Shown one piece after another: positions 10,379-22,775 of a DNA stretch of 64,000 bases. The DNA is from Vandiemenella viatica. Its lineage: Eukaryota; Arthropoda; Insecta; Orthoptera; Morabidae. Both the position numbers and the translations under genes were made by a program. Below the pieces are notes generated by a model. The model worked only from the letters and a program-made list of their open reading frames with translations, did not search any database and was not told the DNA's origin. Location of the stretch: contig CM061919.1 of assembly GCA_031002005.1 (NCBI GenBank), forward strand, positions 178,295,121-178,359,120, read 5' to 3'. Position 1 is the stretch's first letter, and each line of letters starts with the position of its first letter.

Positions 10379-12754
10379 CAAGAAATATAAGTTTCGCCTA
10401 GGAGAGATAAATGAAGATTTGAATGTCTGGGTGATATTTAGTATAAAGAATTTAAATTGTATTTTATTGCTAAAGGATGTAATTAACATCGTGTGCAATG
10501 GATCTTCTGAAATGACACTTCAAGTTAAGTATCTGTCTGTGTGCTAGTTTGAAAAACAAAGGACAGTTTTAAAAACAAGGGTTTCATTCTATTATGGTAA
10601 ACTTATTTGGATTATTTCGGTAGTTTTGGCAACCCTTTCTCTTTCTGGTTTTATTTTTTTTTTTTTTTTGTTAGTTTAACTTGAGTTTCGGGAAATTCAA
10701 ATTGCCTGAAGCCTCTATGGAACGCAGCCGCCAACCGTTTAACACTTTCTACTCTTTTACCTACACCACAATTTAGACAATTTGCTGATTAACAAAGGAG
10801 AAAAAATTTACACGTTGTTTTTATGTTATGGATGAGTGATGAAAGAAGGGGGAGCTATCAGGCCACTCAGGCCTGCTAATCTGAAACACATCAAGTGGTC
10901 CACCAAACGACGAGGAATCACTATCAACAGCGTCTTATGCTCTAATATGACGTCAGTGTTAGGCAAGTTGATGAAAAAAAAAAAGATTTGCAAAATAACA
11001 CCGTGGGCTTATGAGAGATTTGTAATTTCAATTTTAGTTAGTGGGTTATGTGCAGGATAGAATACATTCCAAGCAGTTTGGTGATACCGGATTACCGAAA
11101 TGGAATTAGTCTCAGTTAGTCACAAAATGAGTATTAATAACATTAAAACTATTGTGATGACTCAGCATGTGTCTTCCTGAATAGAAATATTCTTTAGAAG
11201 TACAAAGCATTGAGTTACTTTAGATAATTTCGTTATTGTAACGTATTATGTTCCATAACAGCGTTTCAGCGAGTGAGGGGTGTGAATAAACACAGAGTTT
11301 TCTTCATTTCTAGTTGGATGGTCACCACGAAATGAAGATAAATACTGTTTGTGAAAAATGTGACACCAAGTTGAAGATTTGTAATTACATTGAAATTTAT
11401 TCCGCAGATTCTTCGCCTCATACAGTGCTGTTTTGAAAGTTCCAGTTGGATAATAAAATTCATATCCTTGGGATAATTTCGTTTAAAAAAACTATAGGAA
11501 GAATGTATAGACAAAGTAAACGTATTTTTTTTAATAAACTCTCCTGTCAATGGATTATATTAACTAGACTATCGAATTGTTATTTTGTTCGATATCATAT
11601 TATTATCATTCTTTTTAATACCTCTTTTTTTACTACGATTTCTTTAAGCACAGACACCTGTTAAAGTCAGTTCCAAATACTAATCACCTCAACTGGAAGT
11701 GCTGAAGTTATAAGTATGTACGAGACAATTATTTTGGTCTAGATGACTAATTTTATAGTAATTAATGGTGCCGACTCCAGAGCGTATTTAGACATAAAGA
11801 AACAGTAAAAAAATAAGAGGTATTAGTCAGAATGACAACAGTAACATAAAATTGAAAATTCTGCTATGTGGATGGTCTAGTTAACAGAAGTGTTATATAT
11901 ATATAAAACACGTTTTACTTGTAGTTTTTTTGTAAATAGATTCTTGCGTGGTATTTTGAAATCGTTGTATTGGTTATTATTTAATTATCTTCGTAGATTT
12001 TTGTATTAAGTAGTTTACAAAACGCCACTACCAACGGACTGAATTTTCTGAGTAATTGTTCATGATTAATAATAGCATCTTTTTAAAAATTAAAAGCAAG
12101 TGAGGTACCAACTAAGATATAATTTTAAGGAGATAATTCCGAGAGTATCCTCTTTGACATATAAAAACATTGACGCAAATCGATAGCGTAGTTTAGTAGC
12201 CATCGCTGCCCATACATTTTAAAGAAAACATAGGGGAATAAAAAAAGATTCCCTTTTCTTGGTAGTTTAAAAAAAGGAGAGCATATTTGTCGATAAATAC
12301 GATGTTACGTGTTGTTCCTAAGTATGGTTTAGATGATGAAAACGGCCAACAAAACAATAGCCATACTAGCTGCTAAGCCTCAATGACAATGAAGAGACTA
12401 CGGTACGCCCAGGAGAGGATTTACTGTAATACCCAGCAGTCCACTCAAATTATAATGGCTCTCGCGGCGCGTTAGGTGTTGCCTGAATAGACATTACTAA
12501 ACTCACGTGCTCAACGTTTGATTAATGCCAAACAGGGGGCAAGCCATCGCAAAACGCAGTATTCCGTCGTTCCTCTATTCAGTAATTTCTTCTACTGCAC
12601 CAATGAAATTCTGATAAATTTCACGGCATGTTGGCTTTCAATGGTCGAATATCATTTAGACGGTTTAACTAATGTCAACGAATTATGCAAAAGGATTAGG
12701 GCACAGAAATGATGTCAGCTCATGATTAAGTAATGCTGCATATGAATCGCGTCC
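9850..12754. other. AT-rich non-coding stretch
   Basis: If the exon at 9665 is real this would be intron. It contains a (TA)n tract at 10348-10371 and a T-run at about 10650. No repeat family from elsewhere in the window and no protein similarity were seen. Confidence 0.5.
10348..10371. repeat. (TA)n microsatellite
   Basis: A pure TA dinucleotide tract of about 24 bp. Confidence 0.95.
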
Positions 12755-12992
12755 TTATCGCTGCTGCCGCAACTTATCCCTGTAATTCCATCAGGTAGAG
12801 GGTACCTACGGTTTAACTTGGAATATGAACCACTTAAGCGTTCTGTCGTACTTCAAATTGCACAGAAAGCTGTGTCAGAGGTGAAGGTTGGGTTCAGGGC
12901 CTTTCAAAACTCCCGCCGAGATATGGATTCGAACCTGTGAACTTTTGATCTTCATTCAGAAGACTTAACCTCTGAGCCACCAGACCATTACG
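12755..12992 (-). mobile_element. SINE family B copy
   Basis: Full-order minus-strand copy. The tRNA-like head complement is at 12925-12992 (GGATTCGAACC near 12924), then GGTGAAGGTTGGGTTCAGGG, the TTCAAATTGCACAGAAAGCT block, and a tail with TACGGTTTAACTTGGAATATG. Confidence 0.75.
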
Positions 12993-12994
12993 GT

Positions 12995-14702
12995 TTCCAG
13001 TAGATTACGATCTTGTCCGTATATATCTACCTTATTCGAGCTGTATGCATACCATAACTAGGAGTCAGAAATTTTTCGAATGTGCAGTAAACTTATTACT
13101 TCCAAGTTTAGACGTTCGCTCGTAATTTGTAGATTACAATACAATACAGTCATCTTACGTAGATACCAGTATAAGAGATTGATTGTGGGATGTTGAAAGA
13201 AGTCACGTTACGATAAATTATTACATAACAAAACAGATGTGTATATCAGAGGATAAGGTGTAGAAAAGTATCTACAATACATTAAATATAATAACAGTAT
13301 TTAGTTCGTAATATTAAAGGAAATTCTTCCACGGCGTGAAAGGAATTGTGAATTGAAAATTCCATTAATTTTTCTCTGAATTTTATTTCTTGTCAGTGAT
13401 TTAAGGTATATTAAAGTTATACATTCCCGAATATATGACTCTTTTTTAAACAAATCACAACAACTTTTGATAGTTGAGCATTTTACTTTGCTTTTAGTCC
13501 CATAATTACGCATTTTTATCTAGTGAGTACACTGGATGTTACACGCGTCCGCCAACGTTAAAATTCCTAACTTCTTTAACAGCTCTCCGCACGGAGTTCT
13601 ATAAATGAAATCACAGAACGACATCCTGTAGTGGAATCTGCAATACGACATAGACGCTTTCGGTAGGAGGAGCTCATTCTGCAACTAATAAACCGCGAAG
13701 AAGTACATTAAGATTATGAAGAACCGTGGACTTCATTCTAAGTGCAGTATTTCTAATCAGCCAAGAAATCGTTTAAAATCCAGAATTCCAACTCTGCATT
13801 GGCTCAGAAATTTATTCCCGAAAATTTGAAAACTAACGCCAGTTGAAGTTAGCAGTGGTCAGAAATAAACACCATCTGAAACAAAATGTTTAATAATACC
13901 AATAAAAAAGAACCAAAGTTTTGAACTTCACACTAGAGTCTCGAAAGACCTCAAAAGAATTCACGCTAGTCATGGAATATGTGAGGATAAGTTATATAAA
14001 TTGGGACTGCAGATATCCAAAACAAACTGTTCTCCAAAAAATCCAGAGCTTCAGAGCATACGCTGGCAATCACAAAGACTTTCTACCGTATACAACAGTG
14101 ACATGGGTGCAATTGTTAGCTGCACTAGGTGCTAAGCTATAAATTATGCTGTTAGATAATTTAAGGTACGTTAGAGTGTATCTTTTTTACATTTTGTAAA
14201 CCTTTTCATGTGTGCCATACGCTAAATAAATAAACATCGTAATTGTTTAATTATATTAAAATTAAAAGCACAGTTGCTCTGGAAGATACTATGATACTTG
14301 GTGATTAAGAAGAATTGTCCTGTTTCTAACAAGAAATTAACGGCATCAGATCTATACCAAAGGGGTGCGGATTTTTTCTGAAGAGTTTTTTTACTAAAGG
14401 TAATGAAGTCACATGATTGGCAAAACGCTGACTGCGACAAATAAAAATGCTGAGTTACAACTGTACGTCAAAAATATCACAATGAAGTGTTCAACGGGCG
14501 GCCTGCTATAACAAACAACAAACCTTACCATTCAGTTGTGAAGCTGGCGAAGACATACTGTTAGGTATGCTCAACTCACCTGCGAAAAGATAAAAATAGG
14601 TTTGAATTAGATGTGAATATAAAACATATCGTTTCTTTATAGTTCTTAAAAATTAATAAAACTTATTTTTAGATGTTTTACCACAAATATACGTTTTATA
14701 AT
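12995..14702. other. AT-rich non-coding stretch
   Basis: Only short frames of up to 73 codons, with no recognisable motif. No repeat family is recognised. Confidence 0.5.
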
Positions 14703-14917
14703 TCTGGCTTTAAGCCTCGTTGACATCCAGATCATTGAAGGCGCGAAGGGACTGGGGACAAGGAACGGGATGGCATTATGAAGAAAACATACCGGTATTC
14801 GTGGAGTGATGTGGGGAAACCGTGAAAAACCCAAATATGGATGCCCTGACTGAGATTCGAACCTGCGTCCTCCGGAATGCGACGCCAGAGCGTTACCGCT
14901 CACCCACCACGCTCGGG
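14703..14917 (-). mobile_element. SINE family A copy, nearly complete
   Basis: Starts on the minus strand at CCGAGCGTGGTGGGTGAGCG (about 14917). It has a clear B box (complement GAGATTCGAACC near 14850), the CCATATTTGGGTTTTT body, and the CGTTCCTTGTCCCCAGTCCC part. It ends at the CCTCGTTGACATCC-type 3' block near 14720. Divergence is low. Confidence 0.9.
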
Positions 14918-15109
14918 AAAATAAACAAACACCATTAATCTACAGGGATATTAAAGTTTCAGTATATATCAACAGAGATCAGAAAAATTATACTCCTGCG
15001 CTACCAAAAACTATTATGATGCCTTTTAATGTAGAACAGAACGGGGAACAGGAGGTCCCCTGTTCGAATCCCGGCATCGAACGGAATTTTTTAAAGCTCT
15101 TAAAACTGA

Positions 15110-15455
15110 CCTTCACCACGTAGCCCAACGTGACTTTTGCCACTACATCCCCCCCCCCCACCCCACGTAACAGCTAGCTTTTTCCCCTTTTGTTTCCAGA
15201 AGACATTTTGTACTGTTTTCTCTTGTCGGACTATTGTTAATTATATACGAAGATAATTAAATGAAGGAAATAAATATTATCATGCTGTTGTGGGTTCTGT
15301 ACCTCATTTTAATTGTAAAAAATGATATCAGTGGAAAGATACGTGGCCCGGCTCGAAAGCCCCCCCCTCCTCCCCACGTAGCGCAACGTAGTCTTCCAGC
15401 CAACCCCCCCCCCCCCACCCCTAGACCAAGCCACGTAGTTTATGAACGCTCCCCA
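15110..15455. repeat. Repeat family E, C-rich element (possibly two partial copies)
   Basis: Two C-run cores (about 15148 and 15405) are each flanked by ACGTAG/ACGTTG/ACGTGG blocks. The right end, CCACGTAGTTTATGAACGCTCC, matches the right end of 22776-22900. A B-box-like GTTCGAATCCCGG lies just upstream at 15063 and may be an unrelated SINE remnant. No coding capacity. Confidence 0.45.
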
Positions 15456-15459
15456 ATCT

Positions 15460-18097
15460 CCTTAACCTGTGTGGAATACCGGGTCAAGTTTGGGTAGCCT
15501 CTAAACAGGCAGATGCGCAGTAAATCATAGAATCTCCGTTACCCGGCGACCGAACTAACCGTTGTGGTCTCTTGACCAATTGTGTCATAAGCAATATTAA
15601 AATCTACCAAAAGAAGCGATCGAGAATTCAAATCTTTTATTTTGTCCGAGATATTAAACAAAAAGTATTACACATATTATTATGATGTTTAACACATAAA
15701 TGCGGTATGATCTGAAGTTTTGGAAAAATTAGAAGTTTGACCTAATATTACCCCTGGAGGTTGGGAAAGGTCAATAGACCAAAAGTAGATTTTTTATGAT
15801 ATTGAAAAAACTGTCAACCAGGTTGAGCTAAAACTTCTCAAAGTGATTACGCATATCATTCATAAACTTCGGATATTTTCCTTTTACCCTGAATGACATG
15901 AAACTATTTGTATTGAAATGTTTTGAAAACAATGAGGAGGCACGTCTTGAAACACTTTGAATGGATACAAATTTGCTCCAAAACTCTTGCATGTTACAAA
16001 ACTTGCTCGGTCTGCCACAAACTGTCTAGATGATTCATTTAAAATTTTATATAGTGATTAAGCACGTTATTCCTCAAATTTTGCATATTCGACTTTGACC
16101 CTGAATAAACTCTGACAAGGGTAGACGGAGTAAACTAAATATTCTGAATCAGATTGTACAGAATGTTTTTAAAAAGATTGTATGGACCGTTGTATGGTCC
16201 AAAAGCTTAGATTCCAAGTTGGTGCGAAAAATACTCATACGTTAAAAATTGACTATTGTAAACTGTACTCAATACTTGTTTTGGATGGTTGACGAATACC
16301 TTCACATACCTCTCTGTTCAACTAAAATTAAAGTATTGTTTTCTAATCTGAAACCTCGGAGAAAAATTTTTTTTATATAATTGTATCAATTTAACTTTAA
16401 AATCAAGAATTCAGTTAACAGAAATTTTGAATGGCAACACCGATAGCTAGTATTCCGACAGACAACTAAGTGGCTTCTATAAATAGTGCAGATACGTCTG
16501 CTGACGAAGCAATTTAAAACCATTCTTAATACTGGTTCAGATTTGCAATTACTCCGTACCGGTGATCAATGGTTTGGTTTCACTACCGCAGGTGAAAGCT
16601 ACGTTTATGGTTTGATCACAATCATCCACTAGTATGCAATTTCCGGTTCAAGTCGCATTTGTATCCAGCATACACAAGTCTCAATGATTGCACCAAGTTC
16701 TAGTTGATATTGGTGGACAAGAATTCAATTTGTTAATCACTTACGTAGCTATATCAAGATCTAAAACTTAGGAAGGATTCGTTTTTGCAGAAGAATTTGA
16801 GTGGCACAAACTTGAAAAAATTAATCTACATGTTAATTTTTAGCGCAAGAGAAGGTTTCAGGGTTCAATATTCATACTTCAGTTACTTTCTGAGAATTGA
16901 GCACTTTTTTGAATTTTGTAATAAACTAAACGTTATAATAGTATTAATATTTTTAATTAATTTAAATTCTAATTGAATTTTCACTAATAACAACAAATAA
17001 GTAAATAAGCCTATGGGTATCGCCAATTTCTACAGATTTAAAAATCTCAATACGTTGTTTTCAGCTAGCTATTATTTTTCAACTGAGAAAAGAATATCTA
17101 GCATTTCTGTCAGGAAATTTCTGCATTCTTCATAGGAATGATCAAAAAATTGACTTAAAAAGTCTTGTTAGCTATATAGTACATTAATTTCAGCTACAGT
17201 CCTCTTCGCACCACCTGTGGTTGCTGGAAATATATCCGAGTCCACCTTGAATTTGGGACAAATAAAGCTGTTGATGTCCTCCTCAACTCCTCAACATCTA
17301 CTGTAGGATGTCATCATTGGGAAAACGTTTCCACGAATTTTTCTCAGCGATTCCACCGATTGCGCAACAAAGAAGTGTTTTATTCCGACTTAGTGGATTA
17401 AACCTCCCACCCTCTCCTATGCCTCTGAAGGGAATAGAGTTTTAAGTTAGCACGGATTCCTCCTTTGTCGCGGCTGAGCTTAACCCAGCAACCGTACCGA
17501 GCACAAAAGACTTGCAGCTTAACATGCAACCGGAACCTTAGAGAGTTCGAGGCGCGTTCCACATTCACAAAGCTTGAGTTCGCCATATGTACAGAGAGAA
17601 TTTACGGCCTGTAGCGGTTTAGCCAGTGTCTGATTGTAGCTGTTATCTCTTGGTACCGACCCAAACTTTTCATCATTCAAGAGCTAGACCAGTCTCCCAT
17701 ACACCGATATACCGAGAAAACTGACGTATTACAACCATGCAAAATATTATAGTTAACATCTTCAAAGTCTGCTCGAAAGTTTTAAGACTAGTTCCAGTGA
17801 GAAGTTCTATTTTTATTCTACTCAATAGAGCTGGGAGTAAACATTAAATCGAGTAATGAATAGTGGGTATATGCAGCCTTGACTAGTAGTACTGGCATTA
17901 TTTGCTTCCATTATTCACCAGCATTACAAAAGTGGCTTTTTGTATTGTTTTTTGTTCTGTTTACCGAGATGGCACTATAGTAAAAACGAAACGAAAGGAG
18001 TCTGCTTCTTATCAGTAGAACTTATAGTGGACCTGTCAGACACCCAAGCTAGTTAAGTTGCATTAATTAAAATGGAGCCTAGACCTATAAATAGATT
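15460..18097. other. Non-coding stretch without recognised repeats
   Basis: Mostly AT-rich. A 62-codon minus-strand frame at 17398-17586 lies in a slightly GC-richer patch but shows no motif and no splice context I trust. Confidence 0.45.
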
Positions 18098-18345
18098 GTT
18101 TTTTGTTTATGGTTTTACGCCTCATCGACGTTGAGGTCATTATTATTATTATTATGATTATATTACTCCACGATTCACTAAAAGTATGTCGCGGAGGGTG
18201 CATTGCACCTATCCGAAAGGGTAATGGTTTGGAAGGGATATGGCAGGAGGCGCCCATGGGCTATTGTGAGGAACCATCCTAGCATTCGCATAGAGCGATC
18301 TGGGGAAACCATAGAAAACCCAGATCAGGATGGCCGGAGCGCTTT
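18098..18345 (-). mobile_element. SINE family A variant
   Basis: The 3' block (TTACGCCTCATCGACGTTGAGG at about 18114) and the middle (GCATTCGCATAGAGCG, GGGGAAACCATAGAAAACCC) match family A. The segment between them (18180-18270, with GGAGGCGCCCATGGGC) differs from the other copies, so this may be a distinct subfamily or a chimera. The tRNA-like head is truncated near 18340. Confidence 0.6.
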
Positions 18346-18512
18346 AGCGAAAGCTACTCCTGTCGGATTTTAAGTTTACTCGCCCGGTAAATCCTTTGTA
18401 TTCGATTCCCTAATCACCCGTGGGAAAAATGAGTACAGAAATGAATCGGTTCTGGCCCTGATTTCTCTCGGTCATTCCGAGATATGAATGTTGCTGGTAG
18501 CAATATTTCCTG

Positions 18513-18718
18513 GCTGTCATTCCGAGGCGGGAAAGGACGGAGACAAAGAACGGGAAGTAATTCGTCTATGGCCTTTTAAAGGAAGCATCCCGGCGTTCGT
18601 CTGGAGTGAATTGGGGAAAATCATGGAAAAACCAAGTCTGGATGCCCGGACGGGGAATGGAACCCACGTCCTCCAGAATCCGAGGCCAGAGCGTTACAAC
18701 TCACCCACCACGCTCCGT
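18513..18718 (-). mobile_element. SINE family A copy
   Basis: Minus-strand copy from the GGAGCGTGGTGGGTGAG head (about 18717) through the B-box region and body to the GAGGCGGGAAAGGACGG 3' part. The far 3' block is missing. Confidence 0.85.
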
Positions 18719-19133
18719 ACCTATTAATAAAACTCTTCTTTTTTGGTTCTTGCTTCAAAATGTTAAAATTAAATTTATGTGAACTGAAAAATTATTTCAT
18801 TTTTTTAATGCTTCATTCAGACGCAACCATATTACTCTTAAAGCGCATCAAGCTGATAGTGCTTATCCTTTGACTGGTTTTACGTAAATCTAAACTTCTA
18901 GCTAATCCGTTCATCTCCACTTTTGTCTTCGTGCTATTTCCCCTTTATCGCACCATTTATCAACGAGATGATATATCTCACATTTTTTATATGTGGTCAA
19001 GCATTCCGTCAGTTTTACGTCATTACTATCCTAACATCTTTTCGTACTTTACAACACTGTTTGGTTCTCTTTATATTTTATAACATGTTTATCATTTAAG
19101 CACGTAGCCAAATTTTGCTCCTACGTTTTTATA

Positions 19134-19275
19134 TTTATGGTTTAAGGCTCATTTATCTCACTGTAGATAAGAGAGGATTTAAGACAAGGTACGGGAAGGA
19201 GTTCGGCTACGACCATTTCAAGGAACCTTTCCGGCATTCGCCTTGAGTCCACCCGAATTCCAGATCTGAATGTTA
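19134..19275 (-). mobile_element. SINE family A 3' fragment
   Basis: Contains the 3' block, GACAAGGTACGGGAAGGAG and CCGGCATTCGCCTTGAGTC. It breaks off before the tRNA-like head (about 19270). Confidence 0.5.
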
Positions 19276-19384
19276 ATCGGTTTTATTTGAACAATGTGTA
19301 TGTATATCAGCTTTACGGTGAGAAGAATCTGAAGGCGTAATTGAAACGAATTTGAACCGTCGACCCAAAAGTGTTTGCGAGGAT

Positions 19385-19500
19385 TCTGGAAGATGCAGGT
19401 TCGATAAGTGATACTGACGTCCAGATTTTGGTTTTCGTTGATTCACAGAGTCCGAACGGGTGAAATCCTTCCCGTTCGTTGCTCCCAGTCTTCTCACAAC
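19385..19500 (+). mobile_element. Degenerate SINE family A fragment
   Basis: A short + strand run resembling GATGCAGGTTCGA, TCCAGATTTTGGTTTTC and CTTCCCGTTCGTTGCTCCCAG in family A order. Head and tail are missing and the divergence is high. Confidence 0.35.
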
Positions 19501-19798
19501 CCCAATGCCCTAAACGATGACTGGCCATATAACCCAGGCAAAAAATCAACTTTTCATCTCTCTGCCGTCTATAATTTCCGAGATTCACTTCCATAAGCCT
19601 TAAAGCTGTAATGGCACTCATCTTTAAATATCTCCATTGCTTAACCCCTCTGTAAAAACCTAAATTTTAATACTTCTTCTCTGGGTCTGTTCTTTATTGC
19701 ACATTTGTCATTTTCGCTACCATTTATGAGCTTTGTTTTGCTTCATTTAATGGAACCTTTTCTTTCAATGTTTCGTTAACACTGTTTTTTAGACTAAC

Positions 19799-20109
19799 AG
19801 GGAGAGAATAAAATCATAAACGAAAACATTAGGGACAGATTAAAAGTCGAAGCATTGAAAGAGTTGTTAGCAAAGAAAATACCGCAGTGGCTGGGAAACG
19901 TCATGAGGATTTAGGAGGGGAGGATGCCGAAGTCAACGCTCTTGAACACTGGGAAAAGAAGGAGGCCAATAGGAAGACCACGGGTAAGATGGATGGACCA
20001 ACTGAATAAAGACGCAGAGGCGAAGGGAGTTGTTTGGAGATAAGTGGCGGAGGACTGTCAGATATGGGAGAAAATATGCCAAACGACCCACAAAAGTGAA
20101 AAAGTATAA
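19799..20109 (+). pseudogene. LINE 3' end: C-terminal part of an endonuclease/reverse transcriptase
   Basis: A single + strand frame (19805 to about 20106) encodes the tail typical of insect RTE-like APE-type LINE polyproteins. It runs INENIRDRLKVEALKELL, WLGNVMRI, GRRRPIGRPRVRW-type residues, then WxxVAEDxQIWEKICQTTHK and a natural stop. Two in-frame nonsense codons (after VMRI near 19911 and after VVWR near 20040) break it, with no frameshift needed. The element is 5'-truncated: no RT palm is present. The trinucleotide tract that follows is probably its 3' tail. Clade assignment is tentative. Confidence 0.65.
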
Positions 20110-20363
20110 GGATGATAATGATGGTGGTGGTGGTGATGATGGTTATGGAGATGGTGATGATGATGATGACGATGTTGGTGGTGCTGGTGGTGGTGATGAT
20201 GATGATGTTGGTGATGATGTTGATGTTGTTGTTGATGATGATGGTGATAATGGTGTTGTTGAATGCGATGATAATGTTGATGGCGTTGGTGGTGGTGATG
20301 GTGGTGGTGGTGATGATGGTGATGGTGATGATGGTGGTGGTGATGATGATGACGGTGATGATG
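20110..20363 (+). repeat. GAT/GGT trinucleotide tract, LINE 3' tail
   Basis: About 254 bp of (GAT)n and (GGT)n. It starts just after the stop of the LINE fragment at 19799-20109. RTE-type LINEs commonly end in short tandem repeats, so this looks like an expanded element tail. Frames across it encode only low-complexity Asp/Gly, Met/Val or His peptides and should not be read as proteins. Confidence 0.9.
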
Positions 20364-20369
20364 TTTGTT

Positions 20370-20759
20370 ATTTTTCTGTATCTTCAAAGTTACCATCTGA
20401 AATAATCATCTAATTATTTGATAGAATATAGAATGAATAGGTTCTGATGATTGTTGGTGAGAGCAGAAATATATTGAAGAATGTCAGAAGTATACAAATT
20501 GGTTAGCAAACCAGTCATCAAAGTTTTGTTGTGGAGATATCAAAAATACCTTAATTGGGAAAAGGATGAGTGAACTTTGAGCCTGCTATATGTCTTCATG
20601 TCCAGACATTAAACAACAGAAAAGCTACACTAGAACAAAGATTATGTCTGAAAACAGACAGGAGTATAGTAGACTTAGAAAAGAGGTTCCATGTCGAGAC
20701 CTGCTAGCTTGGAAAAATTATAGGACTTTTAAATGTTTTCTGGGACAGTTGTAGACACT
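20370..20759. other. AT-rich non-coding stretch
   Basis: Nothing recognised. Confidence 0.5.
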
Positions 20760-21060
20760 CCAGCCGATCGCTTCATCGACAGGTCATTAGGTGTGCAGCC
20801 CACGTTGTATATCACCGCGCTGACGTGCACGCTGCAGGCGCCGCGTCGTGCTGATATCGCTGACCTGCTGTGCGTACGTCAGCCGGACGTGTGGAGCTCG
20901 TAGGGCTATCGGCCGTGGCTCCTGCCCCGCTGCCAGTTTATCTGCTGCTCACCCTGCACAGTAAATCCCCTTAATGGATGGCGCTCCATGGACCACGCTG
21001 CGCCACGTTCATCACACGTCTGCAGCCCCACGACGCAGGCTTCGAGCTACTTGTCCACAC
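20760..21060. promoter_or_regulatory. GC/CpG-rich island of unknown role
   Basis: A 300-bp GC-rich, CpG-dense block with several ACGT and GCGC sites stands out from AT-rich flanks. It contains CCCTTAATGGATGGCG at about 20967, similar to CCCTTAATGGGTGGCG just upstream of the candidate exon at 9665. No frame in it resembles a known protein and no strong splice donor was seen. It could be a promoter, an exon, or a GC-rich repeat. Confidence 0.3.
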
Positions 21061-21440
21061 AAAGTAATTTTAACGATAAAACCACAACATTTTACTACAG
21101 ACACTTGTTATGCAAAATCGAAATAGTCATGCGTAACAAATGAATTAGCCTTTATCTAGGTTGTGCTGCACTGTAGCTGTAAAATGACCGTATTATGAGC
21201 CTGAAAAAGTTGTTTTTATTTTATATTATTAATTCTGTGGGATCGTGTTACTTGCGTCCCTGGATTTTCATTCTATCCATCGCTTCTACTAACAGACATT
21301 TTGATCACAAAAGTGATACCATTTTTTTCACAGATCCTGTGTTCACGTAGTTTTTTTAATGAAACAATATTATTTCATCATCTTCTTTTTCATTTTGGAC
21401 AACTATGGATCTTCTTAGACCAGTTTTTCTCCAACCTTGA

Positions 21441-21494
21441 AATTCTAAATTGAAACATTTTCTGATTATTTACAACTTACTATTTACATTAGTG
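21441..21494. repeat. 54-bp direct repeat, copy 1
   Basis: Matches 22189-22242 with two differences, starting AATTCTAAATTGAAAC and ending TTTACATTAG. The copies lie about 750 bp apart. Confidence 0.9.
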
Positions 21495-21499
21495 ATTGT

Positions 21500-21960
21500 C
21501 TTTTCTTTCCTACGTAAATTTCATCCCAGATCCGGGGCGCAGTGTTTTGTCTGTTAGTGACTAGAGGGAATCGGATGTTTTAATCAATATTCTGTAACTA
21601 TCCGTGTTATAAATCTTTATGGAGTCAATTTCCAGTTGTTATAAATATTTTCTGACTAGCCTCATCCACTTTGCGTTAATCACTGTTCCTCCGGAGACTG
21701 TGTTGAAGTTTCTGGAGATGAGTCTATGATTGTCCATCAGAAATATGGTACGATAGCAGATTAATTCCCCCTTTCTCATAGCTATTGTAATGCTCTCAAA
21801 GTTGGTATATGTCCTAACTGTCTTGGGTCTGTATTTTCCCTATTCTTTGACGGAACCCATGATTCTTTTCAGGATCTTTTGTTCCTTTGGTTCCAGTTTT
21901 CTATGTTGTCTCTTTCTAACCATGTTCAGGTGCACCGAAGCTTACAGTGCTGAAGGTCGA
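21500..21960 (-). pseudogene. LINE remnant, polyprotein C-terminal region
   Basis: Read on the minus strand, this has a frame containing KEQKILKRIMGSVKEYGKYR, then RTYTNFESITIAMRKGELICY, MDNHRLISRNF and WMRLVRKYL. The order and spacing resemble the insect LINE tail RKILGP...YRLRS...E-Y....I....RKRRL-FYGHI-RM...RLT-RIF...W--EV-KDL. Stops and shifts interrupt it. No RT core is present. Confidence 0.45.
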
Positions 21961-22188
21961 ACTACAGTATCGTATTGCCTGGGTTTGAAGATAAGGGAAA
22001 GTGATAGAATAGTATGCTGATTCTTTATTTAAAAAAGCATTAAATTAAATGATAAAATATCGCAAATGCAACTGTTTTTGTATGCTGTAATGCCGTACGC
22101 TTTTCGCCTCTCATCGAGACATCTTCAGCGACGAATATATTTTAAATTTTACATTGAGTTTACAAACTTATTACGTGATGTTTAACAT

Positions 22189-22242
22189 AATTCTAAATTG
22201 AAACATTTTCTGATTATTTAGAACTTACTATTTACATTAGCG
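22189..22242. repeat. 54-bp direct repeat, copy 2
   Basis: Second copy of the segment at 21441-21494, same orientation. Confidence 0.9.
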
Positions 22243-22775
22243 GTTCTCAGGTTCGTAACAACACATTTCTGCTTTTTCTCCAAAGCTTGTTTCCGCTAAA
22301 GCCATTTGTTTTGGCTGCTGCATACTGGATGTAAACATTGCCTCTATCACTACTCACTTGTTTACAGTGGCCATCTTGTTTTCTTAATGTCAAGGTGGTG
22401 GTGCGCTGATAGCGCCACTTTTGAACAGTGTGAAAGTAGTTCCACTTCTTTAAGACCATGCTACGTAAGCCATACCATCAGGCAGAACTGCTGAGATAGC
22501 AAACGTAAGTATGTTGTCATATTTCCGGAAACAAAACTTCCTTTTGTTTACTCTCTGCGTAGTCGGAAGTTGTGGCTACTCTAACCTCATCCCGGATTTA
22601 TTCTCTTGTGTTCTTAGATACAATTGATTTAAAGTACCAAACAAAGCGTTGATGGGACTTAAATAAGAAGGTATGTAACGAACGAGCCTGCATTTACATT
22701 GGAACTTCTAGGGCTGTTTCACAAGACAAAGTGAACAAATTGTTTATTTACCTCACGTTACATCTCTGTTGTTCA
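22243..22775. other. Non-coding stretch
   Basis: Short overlapping frames on both strands at 22247-22494, with no protein similarity recognised. Slightly less AT-rich than the flanks. Confidence 0.4.

Noticed and set aside
20030..20413. Long Asp/Gly-rich frame on + and His-rich frame on - across a low-complexity tract
   Set aside because: These are translations of a GAT/GGT trinucleotide tract attached to a LINE 3' end, not proteins.
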